From a virus: a DNA stretch of 27,536 nucleotides. The translations under genes were made by a program, and so were the position numbers. The stretch's first letter is position 1. Each line of letters begins with the position of its first letter. Shown here one piece after another: positions 1-5,975 of the stretch. The DNA is taken from positions 1 to 27,536 of IMG/VR virus record IMGVR_UViG_3300009181_002905. One strand, given 5' to 3'. The notes under the pieces are model-generated. The model was not told the DNA's origin, did not search any database, and was given only the letters and a program-made list of their open reading frames with translations.

Positions 1-34
1 CGGCACCCGCAGGGATCGCCACGGGAGGTACCTG

Positions 35-1531
35 GTGCTCCCGCCCGACGGGAATAAGCCGATTGCCTACACACGCGCGACAACGATCGCGAAAGCGATC
101 GAAGATCAACACAGTTTGATCGCATGGAAGGCACGCGCGACCGCTGTCGGGCTCACACGCCGCCCCGAGTTGCTAGGCATGATCGCCGTCGCGGACGACC
201 GCAAGAGTTTGGACTGGTTGTGCGAGGAGGCTGCGACAGCAGGCGGGGCGACCGAACGACGCGACCAAGGCACAGCGTTACACCACGCCTTCGAGGGTTC
301 CCTGCGCGGCGAAACCGTACACGACCTGTTCCGGGCCGACGTAGACGCGATCCGCGCGGCGCTCAAGCGGCACGGGTTCCGACCGATCCCCGGCATGGTC
401 GAAATGATGGTCGTCGACGACGGCCGCAAGATCGCCGGCCGGTTCGACCTGGCAATCGAAAACGACGACGGCCAATATATAGCGGACCTCAAATCGGGGG
501 CGTCGCTCGACTATTCCGGGTGCGCGTTCGCTGCACAGCTCGCGATCTACGCCGGCGCCGATGCCTTATACACGCAGGGGCGCGCCGCCGACGGATCGCA
601 GGACGCTAGGGCGCCGCTCCCGGCCGTGTCACGCGACGTCGCATACATTCTTCACGCGCAGCCAGGGACGGCACGATGCGACATTTACGCAGTGGACATA
701 GCATACGGCGCCGAACTAGTAGAGCTGAACCTCACCGTTCGCGCCGCTAGGAACCGCGGCCGAAAACTGATCACCCCATACCTCCGCCCGCTGGCACCGG
801 GTGTCGAGGCTGTCGACCCGCCGGGGATCGTCTCAGCGACCCCGGCGAGGTCCGGCATCGTCGACCGGATCGAAACGCTGAAACAGATCCAATATGCGGC
901 GACGCAACTAGCGGCCGCATGGCCCGCCGGTGTCCCCGGCCTAAAATCGGCGCACGTCCACACCGACGACGAACTAGCCGCCATCGAGCAGGTAGTAGCG
1001 GCCGTGGAAGCCGCTCGAGGCGCGCCGATCCATCCTGACCCATACAGCCCCGAGGTAGCCGCCCGCATCTATATCGAGGCGCCTGTCAGGGTACCCGTCG
1101 TAGCCATCGACGAAGGCGTCGACGTGCCCGCAGACGTGATGGCTGCACTTGTCGCAGACATGGGCGGCCTCACCGTCGAAGAACGAGCGTTCGTCGACCG
1201 GGTCGCGACGGCTTGCAACGCCGCCAAATATCCGATAGGGCTAAAGAGCAAACCGTCGACGCGGCGGGTAGCTATCGTCCGGGCGTTGATGCTGTGGGCC
1301 GACCTTGACGACGAAACGTTTTCCGCCGGGCTTGTCGAAGTGTGCGGCGAACACGTAGACACCATCCCGGTAGGCGCGACAGTCGGGCAGTTATCCGCCG
1401 GCCAAGCCGAACGGCTGTCACATCTCAGCGTCGCGTTATCGTTCGGCGTTGCCGGCGTCGCCTACCAGCTAGACGGCAGATGCCGCATCGTGTACCACAC
1501 CCAACCCCAAACAGAAAGCGACACACAATGA
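35..1531 (+). CDS. PD-(D/E)XK nuclease (RecB/Cas4-like exonuclease)
   Basis: Predicted phage nuclease of the PD-(D/E)XK superfamily, 498 residues, probably processing DNA ends during recombination or replication. Seen in the sequence: a GTALHHAF motif at residues 79-86 (RecB/Cas4 G-T-x-x-H type), GRFDL at 135-139, the core DLKSG at 151-155 and QLAIYA at 168-173, which in order are the His, Asp, D-x-K and Q-x-x-Y elements of RecB-like nucleases. The remaining C-terminal half has no motif I recognise. The start is GTG, with a good Shine-Dalgarno GGGAGG 6 bases upstream (23-28). Its stop overlaps the ATG of the next gene (ATGA), so the two are likely translated together; the partner looks like a single-strand-binding protein, which fits a recombination pair. 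The fold assignment is fairly sure; the exact substrate is inference. Confidence 0.8.
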   Translation: MLPPDGNKPIAYTRATTIAKAIEDQHSLIAWKARATAVGLTRRPELLGMIAVADDRKSLDWLCEEAATAGGATERRDQGTALHHAFEGSLRGETVHDLFRADVDAIRAALKRHGFRPIPGMVEMMVVDDGRKIAGRFDLAIENDDGQYIADLKSGASLDYSGCAFAAQLAIYAGADALYTQGRAADGSQDARAPLPAVSRDVAYILHAQPGTARCDIYAVDIAYGAELVELNLTVRAARNRGRKLITPYLRPLAPGVEAVDPPGIVSATPARSGIVDRIETLKQIQYAATQLAAAWPAGVPGLKSAHVHTDDELAAIEQVVAAVEAARGAPIHPDPYSPEVAARIYIEAPVRVPVVAIDEGVDVPADVMAALVADMGGLTVEERAFVDRVATACNAAKYPIGLKSKPSTRRVAIVRALMLWADLDDETFSAGLVEVCGEHVDTIPVGATVGQLSAGQAERLSHLSVALSFGVAGVAYQLDGRCRIVYHTQPQTESDTQ

Positions 1532-1917
1532 ACATTAACGATATGGCTCCCCCGTCCGGCGAATCGTTCCGATTCGAGCAGATCGGCGACACCGTAAAAG
1601 GCGTCCTAGCCTACGTACCGAACGCGCCCGAAACGCGAACGAACAAGTTTACGGGTCGCGAAGAAGGCGTCGTGAAGCTCGTCCTAGTCACCGACAGCGG
1701 CGACCGGGCGATCTATCCCGTGGTCGGTACTGCGATGGCTCGCGCCATCGGGGACGCAGTGCGCGCCGCTGGCGCGTCGAGCCTCGAAGTCGGCGGCACG
1801 CTCGCCGTCAAATTCTCCGAGGAGCTAGACACCGGGAAGCCGTCCAAGATGAAGATTTTTGCGGCGAAGTATGAGCCGTCGAAGGTGACGGCAGCGATAG
1901 ACGTCGACCTGTTCTAA
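1528..1917 (+). CDS. Small OB-fold/SSB-like protein (hypothetical)
   Basis: A 129-residue protein starting at an ATG that overlaps the stop of the nuclease gene (ATGA). I cannot name the family with certainty. It is predicted to be beta-rich (GVLAYVP, VVKLVLVTDSG, AIYPVVG, GGTLAVKFSE), and it ends in an acidic stretch closing with hydrophobic residues, AAIDVDLF, reminiscent of the acidic Phe-ended tail by which bacterial SSB proteins recruit partners. Together with the coupled upstream nuclease this suggests a single-stranded-DNA-binding or recombination accessory protein. That role is inference; only the tail, the size and the coupling are seen. A fold prediction showing an OB barrel would confirm it. 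Confidence 0.6.
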   Translation: MNINDMAPPSGESFRFEQIGDTVKGVLAYVPNAPETRTNKFTGREEGVVKLVLVTDSGDRAIYPVVGTAMARAIGDAVRAAGASSLEVGGTLAVKFSEELDTGKPSKMKIFAAKYEPSKVTAAIDVDLF

Positions 1918-1989
1918 CAGGGGCGGATGGCTGGCAGGCTTCCACGTTCGAGCCGTGGACATCCACGCAAATAATTTGGAGGGGATCAG

Positions 1990-2133
1990 ATGGATGTGCG
2001 GGTTTCAGTTTGGCGTGTTGTCGCCGTTGCCTTGTTCGCGGTCGGGGTGTCGGGGTGTCGGAGTGGGAGCACACCGCAAGCGGTGCCCGTCCCCCCGAAA
2101 CTTTCTCAACAAATGTGCGCAATGTGGTTGTGA
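1990..2133 (+). CDS. Small lipoprotein (47 residues)
   Basis: Very short gene with an excellent ribosome binding site, GGAGGGG at 1978-1984, five bases before ATG. The product starts MDVRVSVWRVVAVALFAVG, with an Arg near the N terminus followed by a hydrophobic run, then a lipobox-like VSGC with Cys23 as the predicted lipidated residue. Only about 24 residues would remain after cleavage. It is therefore a candidate membrane-anchored lipoprotein; phage lipoproteins of this kind often act in superinfection exclusion, but that role is inference here. The last third of the gene (from about 2087) overlaps the copy-1 promoter repeat, so its C-terminal codons double as regulatory DNA. A longer Cys-rich frame overlapping it (1955-2158) lacks such a ribosome binding site. 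Confidence 0.55.
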   Translation: MDVRVSVWRVVAVALFAVGVSGCRSGSTPQAVPVPPKLSQQMCAMWL

Positions 2134-2162
2134 TGTTGTGCGAAGTGTGGTTAAATGAGTCC
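2101..2162 (+). promoter_or_regulatory. Promoter P1 with tandem 23-bp repeat, probably leaderless
   Basis: Probable promoter: -35 TTGTGA at 2128-2133, 17-base spacer, -10 TTAAAT at 2151-2156 preceded by TGG (extended -10). Six bases separate the -10 from ATG 2163 and there is no Shine-Dalgarno, so transcription would start at or next to the A of the ATG, a leaderless arrangement common in actinobacteria. The promoter contains two direct repeats of TGTGCGNNNTGTGGTT starting at 2114 and 2137, exactly 23 bases apart and covering the -35 and -10, as expected of a regulator binding site. A second copy of the whole unit lies at 2431-2493. Confidence 0.6.
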
Positions 2163-2369
2163 ATGAACACGAACCGCAACCTCACCCAACACTTCGAGCT
2201 TCACTTTGCAGACGGCACCGTCGTCGCCGAGCAGTCACGCCGTTCGTTCGGCGCATGGGTTCGGATGGCCGCCCGCATCGAGGCCCGGTTCGGCGGCCGC
2301 CTGCGCATGGCCGACGCCACTCATGGCACCGTCGCCGGCCTGTCCTTTACGGTCGTCGAGGTCGGGTGA
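2163..2369 (+). CDS. Hypothetical protein, 68 residues (leaderless)
   Basis: Short gene of unknown function located between promoter P1 and terminator T1, making a self-contained one-gene unit. The ATG at 2163 has no Shine-Dalgarno but lies six bases after the P1 -10 box, which decides this start. The product begins MNTNRNLTQHFELHFADG, has a basic helix-like middle (RMAARIEARFGGRLRM) and a beta-like C terminus (GLSFTVVEVG). There is no signal peptide, membrane segment or recognisable motif. The promoter type suggests early or regulated expression. Confidence 0.6.
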   Translation: MNTNRNLTQHFELHFADGTVVAEQSRRSFGAWVRMAARIEARFGGRLRMADATHGTVAGLSFTVVEVG

Positions 2370-2391
2370 CCGGGCGCGCAGCCGCAACACC

Positions 2392-2416
2392 GGGCCGCCC
2401 TTCGGGGCGGCCCTTT
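2392..2416 (+). terminator. Terminator T1
   Basis: Perfect 9-bp G/C stem, GGGCCGCCC (2392-2400) pairing with GGGCGGCCC (2405-2413), closed by a TTCG tetraloop and followed by only three T residues. It sits 22 bases after the stop of the 68-residue gene and just before promoter P2. The short T tract makes it weak by E. coli rules but typical for high-GC actinobacterial terminators. Its 3' arm and flank match terminator T2. Confidence 0.7.
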
Positions 2417-2430
2417 GCGTTCCCCCCCCA

Positions 2431-2493
2431 AGTTTCTTAACAAATGTGCGCGGTGTGGTTGCAATCATGTGCGTAGTGTGGTTAAATGGGTTC
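2431..2493 (+). promoter_or_regulatory. Promoter P2, second copy of the tandem-repeat promoter
   Basis: Second copy of the P1 unit: -35 TTGCAA at 2459-2464, 17-base spacer, extended -10 TGGTTAAAT with hexamer at 2482-2487. The two direct repeats start at 2445 and 2468, again 23 bases apart. Across about 65 bases P1 and P2 differ at only a small number of positions. As in P1, an ATG (2494) follows the -10 by six bases, but here the frame it opens does not look coding; the first convincing gene starts at 2546 with its own ribosome binding site. Confidence 0.6.
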
Positions 2494-2545
2494 ATGCCCG
2501 ACCGGGCACCAACCAAAACCCTGCGGGGAGAAAGTGAGGGTCACC

Positions 2546-2710
2546 ATGACCAACACCAACGCAACCAAGTTCGACACCGACCGGGCCGAATGGGTCGCCC
2601 TTGGCCGCCCGGCCGATCCGGCCAACGCCTATTGGGCGAGCGTGCTCGCCGATGTCGGCAAGGGCCACGCGCAGGCGTATCCGCTCGTCACGTTCGGTGG
2701 CGCGGCGTGA
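2546..2710 (+). CDS. Hypothetical protein, 54 residues
   Basis: First gene of the P2 unit. ATG 2546 is preceded by a Shine-Dalgarno-like GTGAGGG, which supports this start over an in-frame ATG at 2486 that lies almost on the -10 box. The product is acidic-to-neutral and soluble (MTNTNATKFDTDRAEWVALG at the N terminus, TFGGAA at the end), with no motif I know. Its stop overlaps the GTG of the next gene (GTGA), so the two small proteins are likely made together. Confidence 0.55.
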   Translation: MTNTNATKFDTDRAEWVALGRPADPANAYWASVLADVGKGHAQAYPLVTFGGAA

Positions 2711-2865
2711 CCGCGCCGGCGGGTGTGCCGCTGTTCGCGGTGGCGTGCGGCGACTACACCGGCCGCGGGCACCGGACCCGCGAGGCGGCCGAGCGCGAGC
2801 TGGCCGGCATCGTAGAAGCCGGCCACTGCCGACTAGCGCACGAAGTCGTCGAAGTGCCAAGATGA
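2707..2865 (+). CDS. Hypothetical protein, 52 residues
   Basis: Second gene of the P2 unit, starting at GTG within a GTGA overlap with the preceding gene and ending six bases before terminator T2. The product (FAVACGDYTGRGHRTREAAE in the middle) has two Cys residues and one predicted helix; no known family is recognised. The same frame stays open far upstream, but the upstream part is a shadow of the preceding gene with an arginine-rich, non-protein-like composition. Confidence 0.5.
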   Translation: MTAPAGVPLFAVACGDYTGRGHRTREAAERELAGIVEAGHCRLAHEVVEVPR

Positions 2866-2870
2866 CCTCC

Positions 2871-2895
2871 GGCCGCCCCTCTGGGGCGGCCCTTT
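2871..2895 (+). terminator. Terminator T2
   Basis: Perfect 9-bp stem, GGCCGCCCC (2871-2879) with GGGGCGGCC (2883-2891), three-base loop, followed by CTTT. The 3' arm and the following bases (GGGGCGGCCCTTTGCGTTCC) are identical to those of terminator T1, so the two terminators are copies. It closes the P2 unit and separates it from promoter P3. Confidence 0.7.
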
Positions 2896-2915
2896 GCGTT
2901 CCGGTAACAAACACG

Positions 2916-2954
2916 GCGTCGGGTTTTGACACCCGACGCGCACTGTGATCTAAT
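2916..2954 (+). promoter_or_regulatory. Promoter P3 with a dyad operator over the -35
   Basis: Strong sigma70-type promoter: consensus -35 TTGACA at 2926-2931, 17-base spacer, -10 TCTAAT at 2949-2954 with an extended TGA before it. The -35 lies in the centre of a perfect 9-bp inverted repeat, GCGTCGGGT (2916-2924) and ACCCGACGC (2931-2939) with six bases between, placed as a repressor operator would be. The start of transcription would be near 2961. It drives the coupled chain beginning with the 65-residue gene and including WhiB, both methyltransferases and the PrimPol-helicase. Confidence 0.75.
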
Positions 2955-2978
2955 CCCCCGACCTAACCACAAAAGGAC

Positions 2979-3176
2979 ATGATGGAAAACCGATGGAAGA
3001 CCCGACGCGACACCATCAGAGGCGGCCCGCCCCGAACCCTGGCACCATGCGGCACATACGCAGCGGCACGCCGCCACCAACGAGCAACCGCACCGATGTG
3101 CGGTCCGTGCCGCATCGCGTACAACGAACACCAGCGCAACATGCAACAGGCCCGCAAAGCGAAAAGGGCACGATGA
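2979..3176 (+). CDS. Small Cys-containing protein, 65 residues
   Basis: First gene of the P3 operon. AAAAGGA at 2971-2977 lies directly upstream; the true start may be ATG 2979 or the adjacent ATG 2982, which has better spacing. The product contains CGTYAAARRHQR and later CGPCRIAYNEHQR, a pattern (C-G-T then C-x-x-C, with many Arg/His/Tyr) seen in short actinobacterial and actinophage proteins thought to bind zinc and perhaps DNA. The C terminus is very basic. Function is unknown. Its stop overlaps the ATG of the WhiB gene (ATGA), and that WhiB protein carries a related Cys cluster. Confidence 0.65.
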   Translation: MMENRWKTRRDTIRGGPPRTLAPCGTYAAARRHQRATAPMCGPCRIAYNEHQRNMQQARKAKRAR

Positions 3177-3808
3177 CGACCGGAGCACAAAAACCCCAAG
3201 CCGTCGCCGCCCTCGACGCCTACAAAGCCGCCCATGACGACGCCTACGACGCCTACGACGCCGCCGCCCGGGACGCATACGCCGCATACGCCGCCTACGA
3301 GGCCGTTGCCGAGACCGGCGCCGCCCGAGACGCCGCCTACGCCGCCGCCGACGCCGCCCGGGACGCATACGCCGCCTACGAGGCCGTTGCCGCCGCCGCC
3401 CGGGACGCATATGACGCCATGATCGCCCCGAACCACCTACCATCCAACAGCAACTACCGGCAAGGCTGCCGATGCACCGAATGCAAACGATGCCACGCAG
3501 CAGACAGACGAGCCCGCCGGGCGCTAACCGTCGAACTAGGCGCACTCATCGGCCCCCAACTCGGCGCATGGCGCAAAAACGGGGCGTGCCGCCAAGTCGA
3601 CGACGACACCCGAAAAAAGTTTTTGTCGAACAACAACGCGCACATAAACCACGCGATCCGCATCTGCCAAACCTGCCCGGTGAAAACCGAATGCCTCGAA
3701 TACGCGCTCGAAGCCCGAGCCCTCTATGTGTGGGGCGGCACATCCGGCAAACAACGCTCCGCGATCCGGCGGCAACGCCTCACCCAAAAAGTAGAGGCCC
3801 CAAAATGA
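3173..3808 (+). CDS. whiB: WhiB-family transcription factor with Ala/Tyr/Asp repeat arm
   Basis: WhiB-like iron-sulphur regulator, 211 residues, about twice the usual length of 80-120. The C-terminal part holds the four cluster Cys residues, C139, C165, C168 and C174 (Cx2Cx5C), followed by VWGG at 186-189 and a basic tail SGKQRSAIRRQRL, the expected WhiB order. Ahead of it are two extra parts: residues 15-82 are a low-complexity array of DAY/AAY/AARDAY units, probably helical, and residues 99-107 form another cluster, CRCTECKRC. The start is the ATG overlapping the previous stop (ATGA), with AAAAGGG upstream. Phage WhiB proteins are known to mimic or interfere with host WhiB regulators; acting on host or phage late genes is a reasonable inference. 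The family call is secure; the role of the arm is unknown. Confidence 0.88.
   Translation: MTTGAQKPQAVAALDAYKAAHDDAYDAYDAAARDAYAAYAAYEAVAETGAARDAAYAAADAARDAYAAYEAVAAAARDAYDAMIAPNHLPSNSNYRQGCRCTECKRCHAADRRARRALTVELGALIGPQLGAWRKNGACRQVDDDTRKKFLSNNNAHINHAIRICQTCPVKTECLEYALEARALYVWGGTSGKQRSAIRRQRLTQKVEAPK
3215..3418 (+). repeat. Imperfect GC-rich coding repeats (DAY/AAY arm)
   Basis: Imperfect direct repeats inside the WhiB gene, built from GACGCCTAC/GCCGCCTAC-type 9-12 base units. A longer unit containing CCGCCCGGGACGCATACGCC followed by TACGAGGCCGTTGCCG occurs twice, and a shortened third copy ends in GCATATGACGCC. The repeats keep the reading frame, so unit number may vary by slippage between relatives. 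Confidence 0.7.
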
Positions 3809-5037
3809 CCGAACGAAAGATGTTGCCGGCTCAAGTGACCAGCGCCCGCTACCTCATCGGCGATACCCGCGACGTCGTCGCATCACTGCCCGACGCGTCC
3901 GTCGACCTGGTGCTCACATCGCCGCCATTTCTTGCGCTTCGTTCGTACCTCCCGGCCGATCACCCGGATAAGGGTTCGGAGATCGGTTCGGAGGGGACAC
4001 CGGCGGCGTTCTTGGCGGTGCTGCTCGAGCTCGCGCAAGGGTGGCGGCGGGTGTTGGCACCGCACGGGTCGATCTGCGTCGAGCTGGGGGACACGTACAG
4101 CGGCTTCGGCAACGGACCCGACGCACTCAAGGAAGGCCGCAACGGGTCACATGACTTGGCGCGCGACCCCAACGTGCCGAAACGCTCGGGCGCAGGCTGG
4201 CCGCTCGACAAGTCGTTGTGCATGATCCCGCAACTGTTCGCCGCGTCGCTCAGCTACGGCCGGAACCTCCTCGAACCGACCCAACAGTTCGAACCGTGGC
4301 GGGTCCGCAACATCGTCCGCTGGGTACGCCCGAACCCGCCCGTCGGCGCGCTCGGCGACAAGTTCCGGCCCGCTACGTCGGAGATGACGGTGGCGTGCAT
4401 GTCACGCACACGATGGTTCGACCTCGACGCCGTACGCGAGGCGCACAAGACCGCCGACGCGATCACACCTCCTCGCGTGCGTGGGTTGAAGGACGACGGG
4501 TACGGGTCGCGTGCGTCAACCGATACCGGCGGCAACCCTGCGGGTGCTCCGCCGTTGGATTGGTGGAAGATACCTACCCACCCGTATCCCGGCAGCCATT
4601 ACGCGACGTGGCCGCCGGCGTTGTGCGTGAAACCGATCAAAGCCATGTGTCCGGAACGGGTGTGTCGGGTGTGCGGCGAACCGTCCCGGCGGATCGTGGG
4701 GGAAGCGGAGTACGTGCCGTCCGCTACGAACCGCGGCGGCGTGATGGTCGCGGACGCCGAACGAGTCGGCGAAGGTGTCAACGGGTGGCGCGGCGCGAAT
4801 GGTGCCGGCAACGCCTCAATGACCCGAACCGCACCCACCCTCGGCTGGACGGACTGCGGGTGCTCCACCGACGGCACACACTGGCGCGCCGGGGTCGTCC
4901 TCGACCCCTTCGGGGGATCGGGGACCACGGGAATGGTGGCGACCGGGCTCGGCCGCGACGCGATCCTGATCGACCTCGACGCCCGCAACGCCGACCTGGC
5001 CCGAGATCGAATCGGCATGTTTATGGAGTCGGCATGA
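3805..5037 (+). CDS. DNA methyltransferase, N4-cytosine/N6-adenine type
   Basis: Site-specific amino-methyltransferase of 410 residues. The catalytic motif IV is TSPPF (38-42) and the SAM-binding motif I is LDPFGGSGTTG near 366-376; catalytic before SAM motif is the beta-group order. Between them is a long target-recognition region containing a probable zinc site, CPERVCRVCGE (C282, C287, C290) and CGC (C351, C353). The start is the ATG in an ATGA overlap with whiB. No restriction endonuclease is next to it, so it is an orphan enzyme, probably protecting phage DNA from host restriction; its recognition sequence cannot be read from the sequence. Directly coupled to a C5-methyltransferase downstream. 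Confidence 0.9.
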   Translation: MTERKMLPAQVTSARYLIGDTRDVVASLPDASVDLVLTSPPFLALRSYLPADHPDKGSEIGSEGTPAAFLAVLLELAQGWRRVLAPHGSICVELGDTYSGFGNGPDALKEGRNGSHDLARDPNVPKRSGAGWPLDKSLCMIPQLFAASLSYGRNLLEPTQQFEPWRVRNIVRWVRPNPPVGALGDKFRPATSEMTVACMSRTRWFDLDAVREAHKTADAITPPRVRGLKDDGYGSRASTDTGGNPAGAPPLDWWKIPTHPYPGSHYATWPPALCVKPIKAMCPERVCRVCGEPSRRIVGEAEYVPSATNRGGVMVADAERVGEGVNGWRGANGAGNASMTRTAPTLGWTDCGCSTDGTHWRAGVVLDPFGGSGTTGMVATGLGRDAILIDLDARNADLARDRIGMFMESA

Positions 5038-5975
5038 TCGGCTCGTTGTGTTCCGGCATCCTCGGCCTCGACCTCGCCGAGCGGCACTACGGCCACGAGC
5101 TTGCATGGTGCGCCGAGATCAACCCGGCCGCATCACAAGTCATCACCGCCCGCTCCGGGGTCACGAACTACGGCGACTTCCGCAACGTGACCCCGCCGCC
5201 GGTCGAGATTCTCACCGCAGGGTTTCCGTGCCAACCCGTATCTGCCGCCGGGAAGCGTGCCGGTATCAACGATGAGAGATGGCTGTTCGATGACATCTGC
5301 GACCTACTTGGCCGACTGGACCCACCGCCCCGGCTGCTCGTGTGCGAAAACGTCCGTGGGCTGCTCACTGCAAACGACGGGGACGCTATGGCCCGAGTCG
5401 TGGAGGGATTGGCCCGATGCGGGTACGTGGGATCGTGGCGGACTGTACGAGCTTCCGACGTCGGAGCACCGCACCGACGCGAACGAGTGTTTATCGTTGC
5501 TCATTCTGCCGACACCGACGGCGCCGGATTCGGCAGGCGCACGCAACGCGACGAGCGGACGGCAACCGGGCTCGAACCACCACGCCGGTACGACGCTGAC
5601 CGACTGGACACGGCTACTACCGACGCCGACGGCAAGCCTCGGCCGGGAGAACGGCGGCAGCGCGCAGGGCAAACGGTACGTGAACCCCCAGAGGTCGAAC
5701 GACCTCGACGACGCGATCGCGTGGACTTTGGACCTTTCGCGCCCGCCGTCGAACGGTGGGAACGCATCCTCGGCCGACCCGCACCCGCACCCGTCGACGA
5801 CCGAGGCCGGTTGAGCGCGCCGTTCGTCGAGTGGATGATGGGCTACTCGCAAGGGTGGGTCACCGACATCCTTGACCGTCGCACCGACGCGCTGCGGTGC
5901 CTCGGCAACGCCGTGGTCCCCCAACAAGCCGCGTACGCCTTGGCGCTACTCGAGCGGGTTCCGGTAACAACATGA
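5034..5975 (+). CDS. C5-cytosine DNA methyltransferase (Dcm-like), target region possibly frame-shifted
   Basis: Cytosine-5 methyltransferase of 313 residues, starting at an ATGA overlap with the previous methyltransferase. Seen: SAM motif I SLCSGILGLDLAE at the N terminus, catalytic GFPCQPVS with Cys66, ENV at 105-107, the RRER motif at 148-151 and GNAVVPQQ at 291-298. The catalytic core is complete. The segment between about residues 157 and 235, which should hold the target-recognition domain, is arginine-rich and odd in this frame (ERRQRAGQ, RPRRRDR), while the +1 frame over 5503-5735 gives a family-like segment with two LPTPTA motifs and a higher share of G/C at third codon positions. 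The gene may therefore carry two compensating indels (see findings). It is coupled to the PrimPol gene. Likely role: protection of phage DNA. Confidence 0.85.
   Translation: MIGSLCSGILGLDLAERHYGHELAWCAEINPAASQVITARSGVTNYGDFRNVTPPPVEILTAGFPCQPVSAAGKRAGINDERWLFDDICDLLGRLDPPPRLLVCENVRGLLTANDGDAMARVVEGLARCGYVGSWRTVRASDVGAPHRRERVFIVAHSADTDGAGFGRRTQRDERTATGLEPPRRYDADRLDTATTDADGKPRPGERRQRAGQTVREPPEVERPRRRDRVDFGPFAPAVERWERILGRPAPAPVDDRGRLSAPFVEWMMGYSQGWVTDILDRRTDALRCLGNAVVPQQAAYALALLERVPVTT

Noticed and set aside
1925-1964. tRNA-like T arm: CCACG-TTCGAGC-CGTGG with outer GGATG/CATCC pairs
   Set aside because: The T-arm match is good, but there is no room for D and anticodon arms, no proper 7-bp acceptor stem and no CCA-like end. 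It is at most a tRNA-fragment-like hairpin; an att site cannot be supported without an integrase.
1955-2158. 67-residue Cys-rich frame overlapping the lipoprotein
   Set aside because: No ribosome binding site at its start, and the overlapping lipoprotein frame has a near-perfect one plus a signal sequence.
2494-2706. Leaderless frame from ATG 2494 running into the 52-residue gene
   Set aside because: The ATG is conserved as part of the promoter repeat, but the resulting protein is Arg/Gly-rich shadow sequence over the 54-residue gene.
2754-3545. Long minus-strand frame of Arg repeats
   Set aside because: It is the antisense of the GC-rich repeat in the WhiB gene; composition is pure Arg/Gly repeats and there is no start signal.
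5257-5814. Independent gene in the +1 frame inside the C5-methyltransferase
   Set aside because: Its first 80 residues do not look like protein and it has no start signal. Only the middle block is family-like, so I treat it as a frame question within one gene rather than a second gene.
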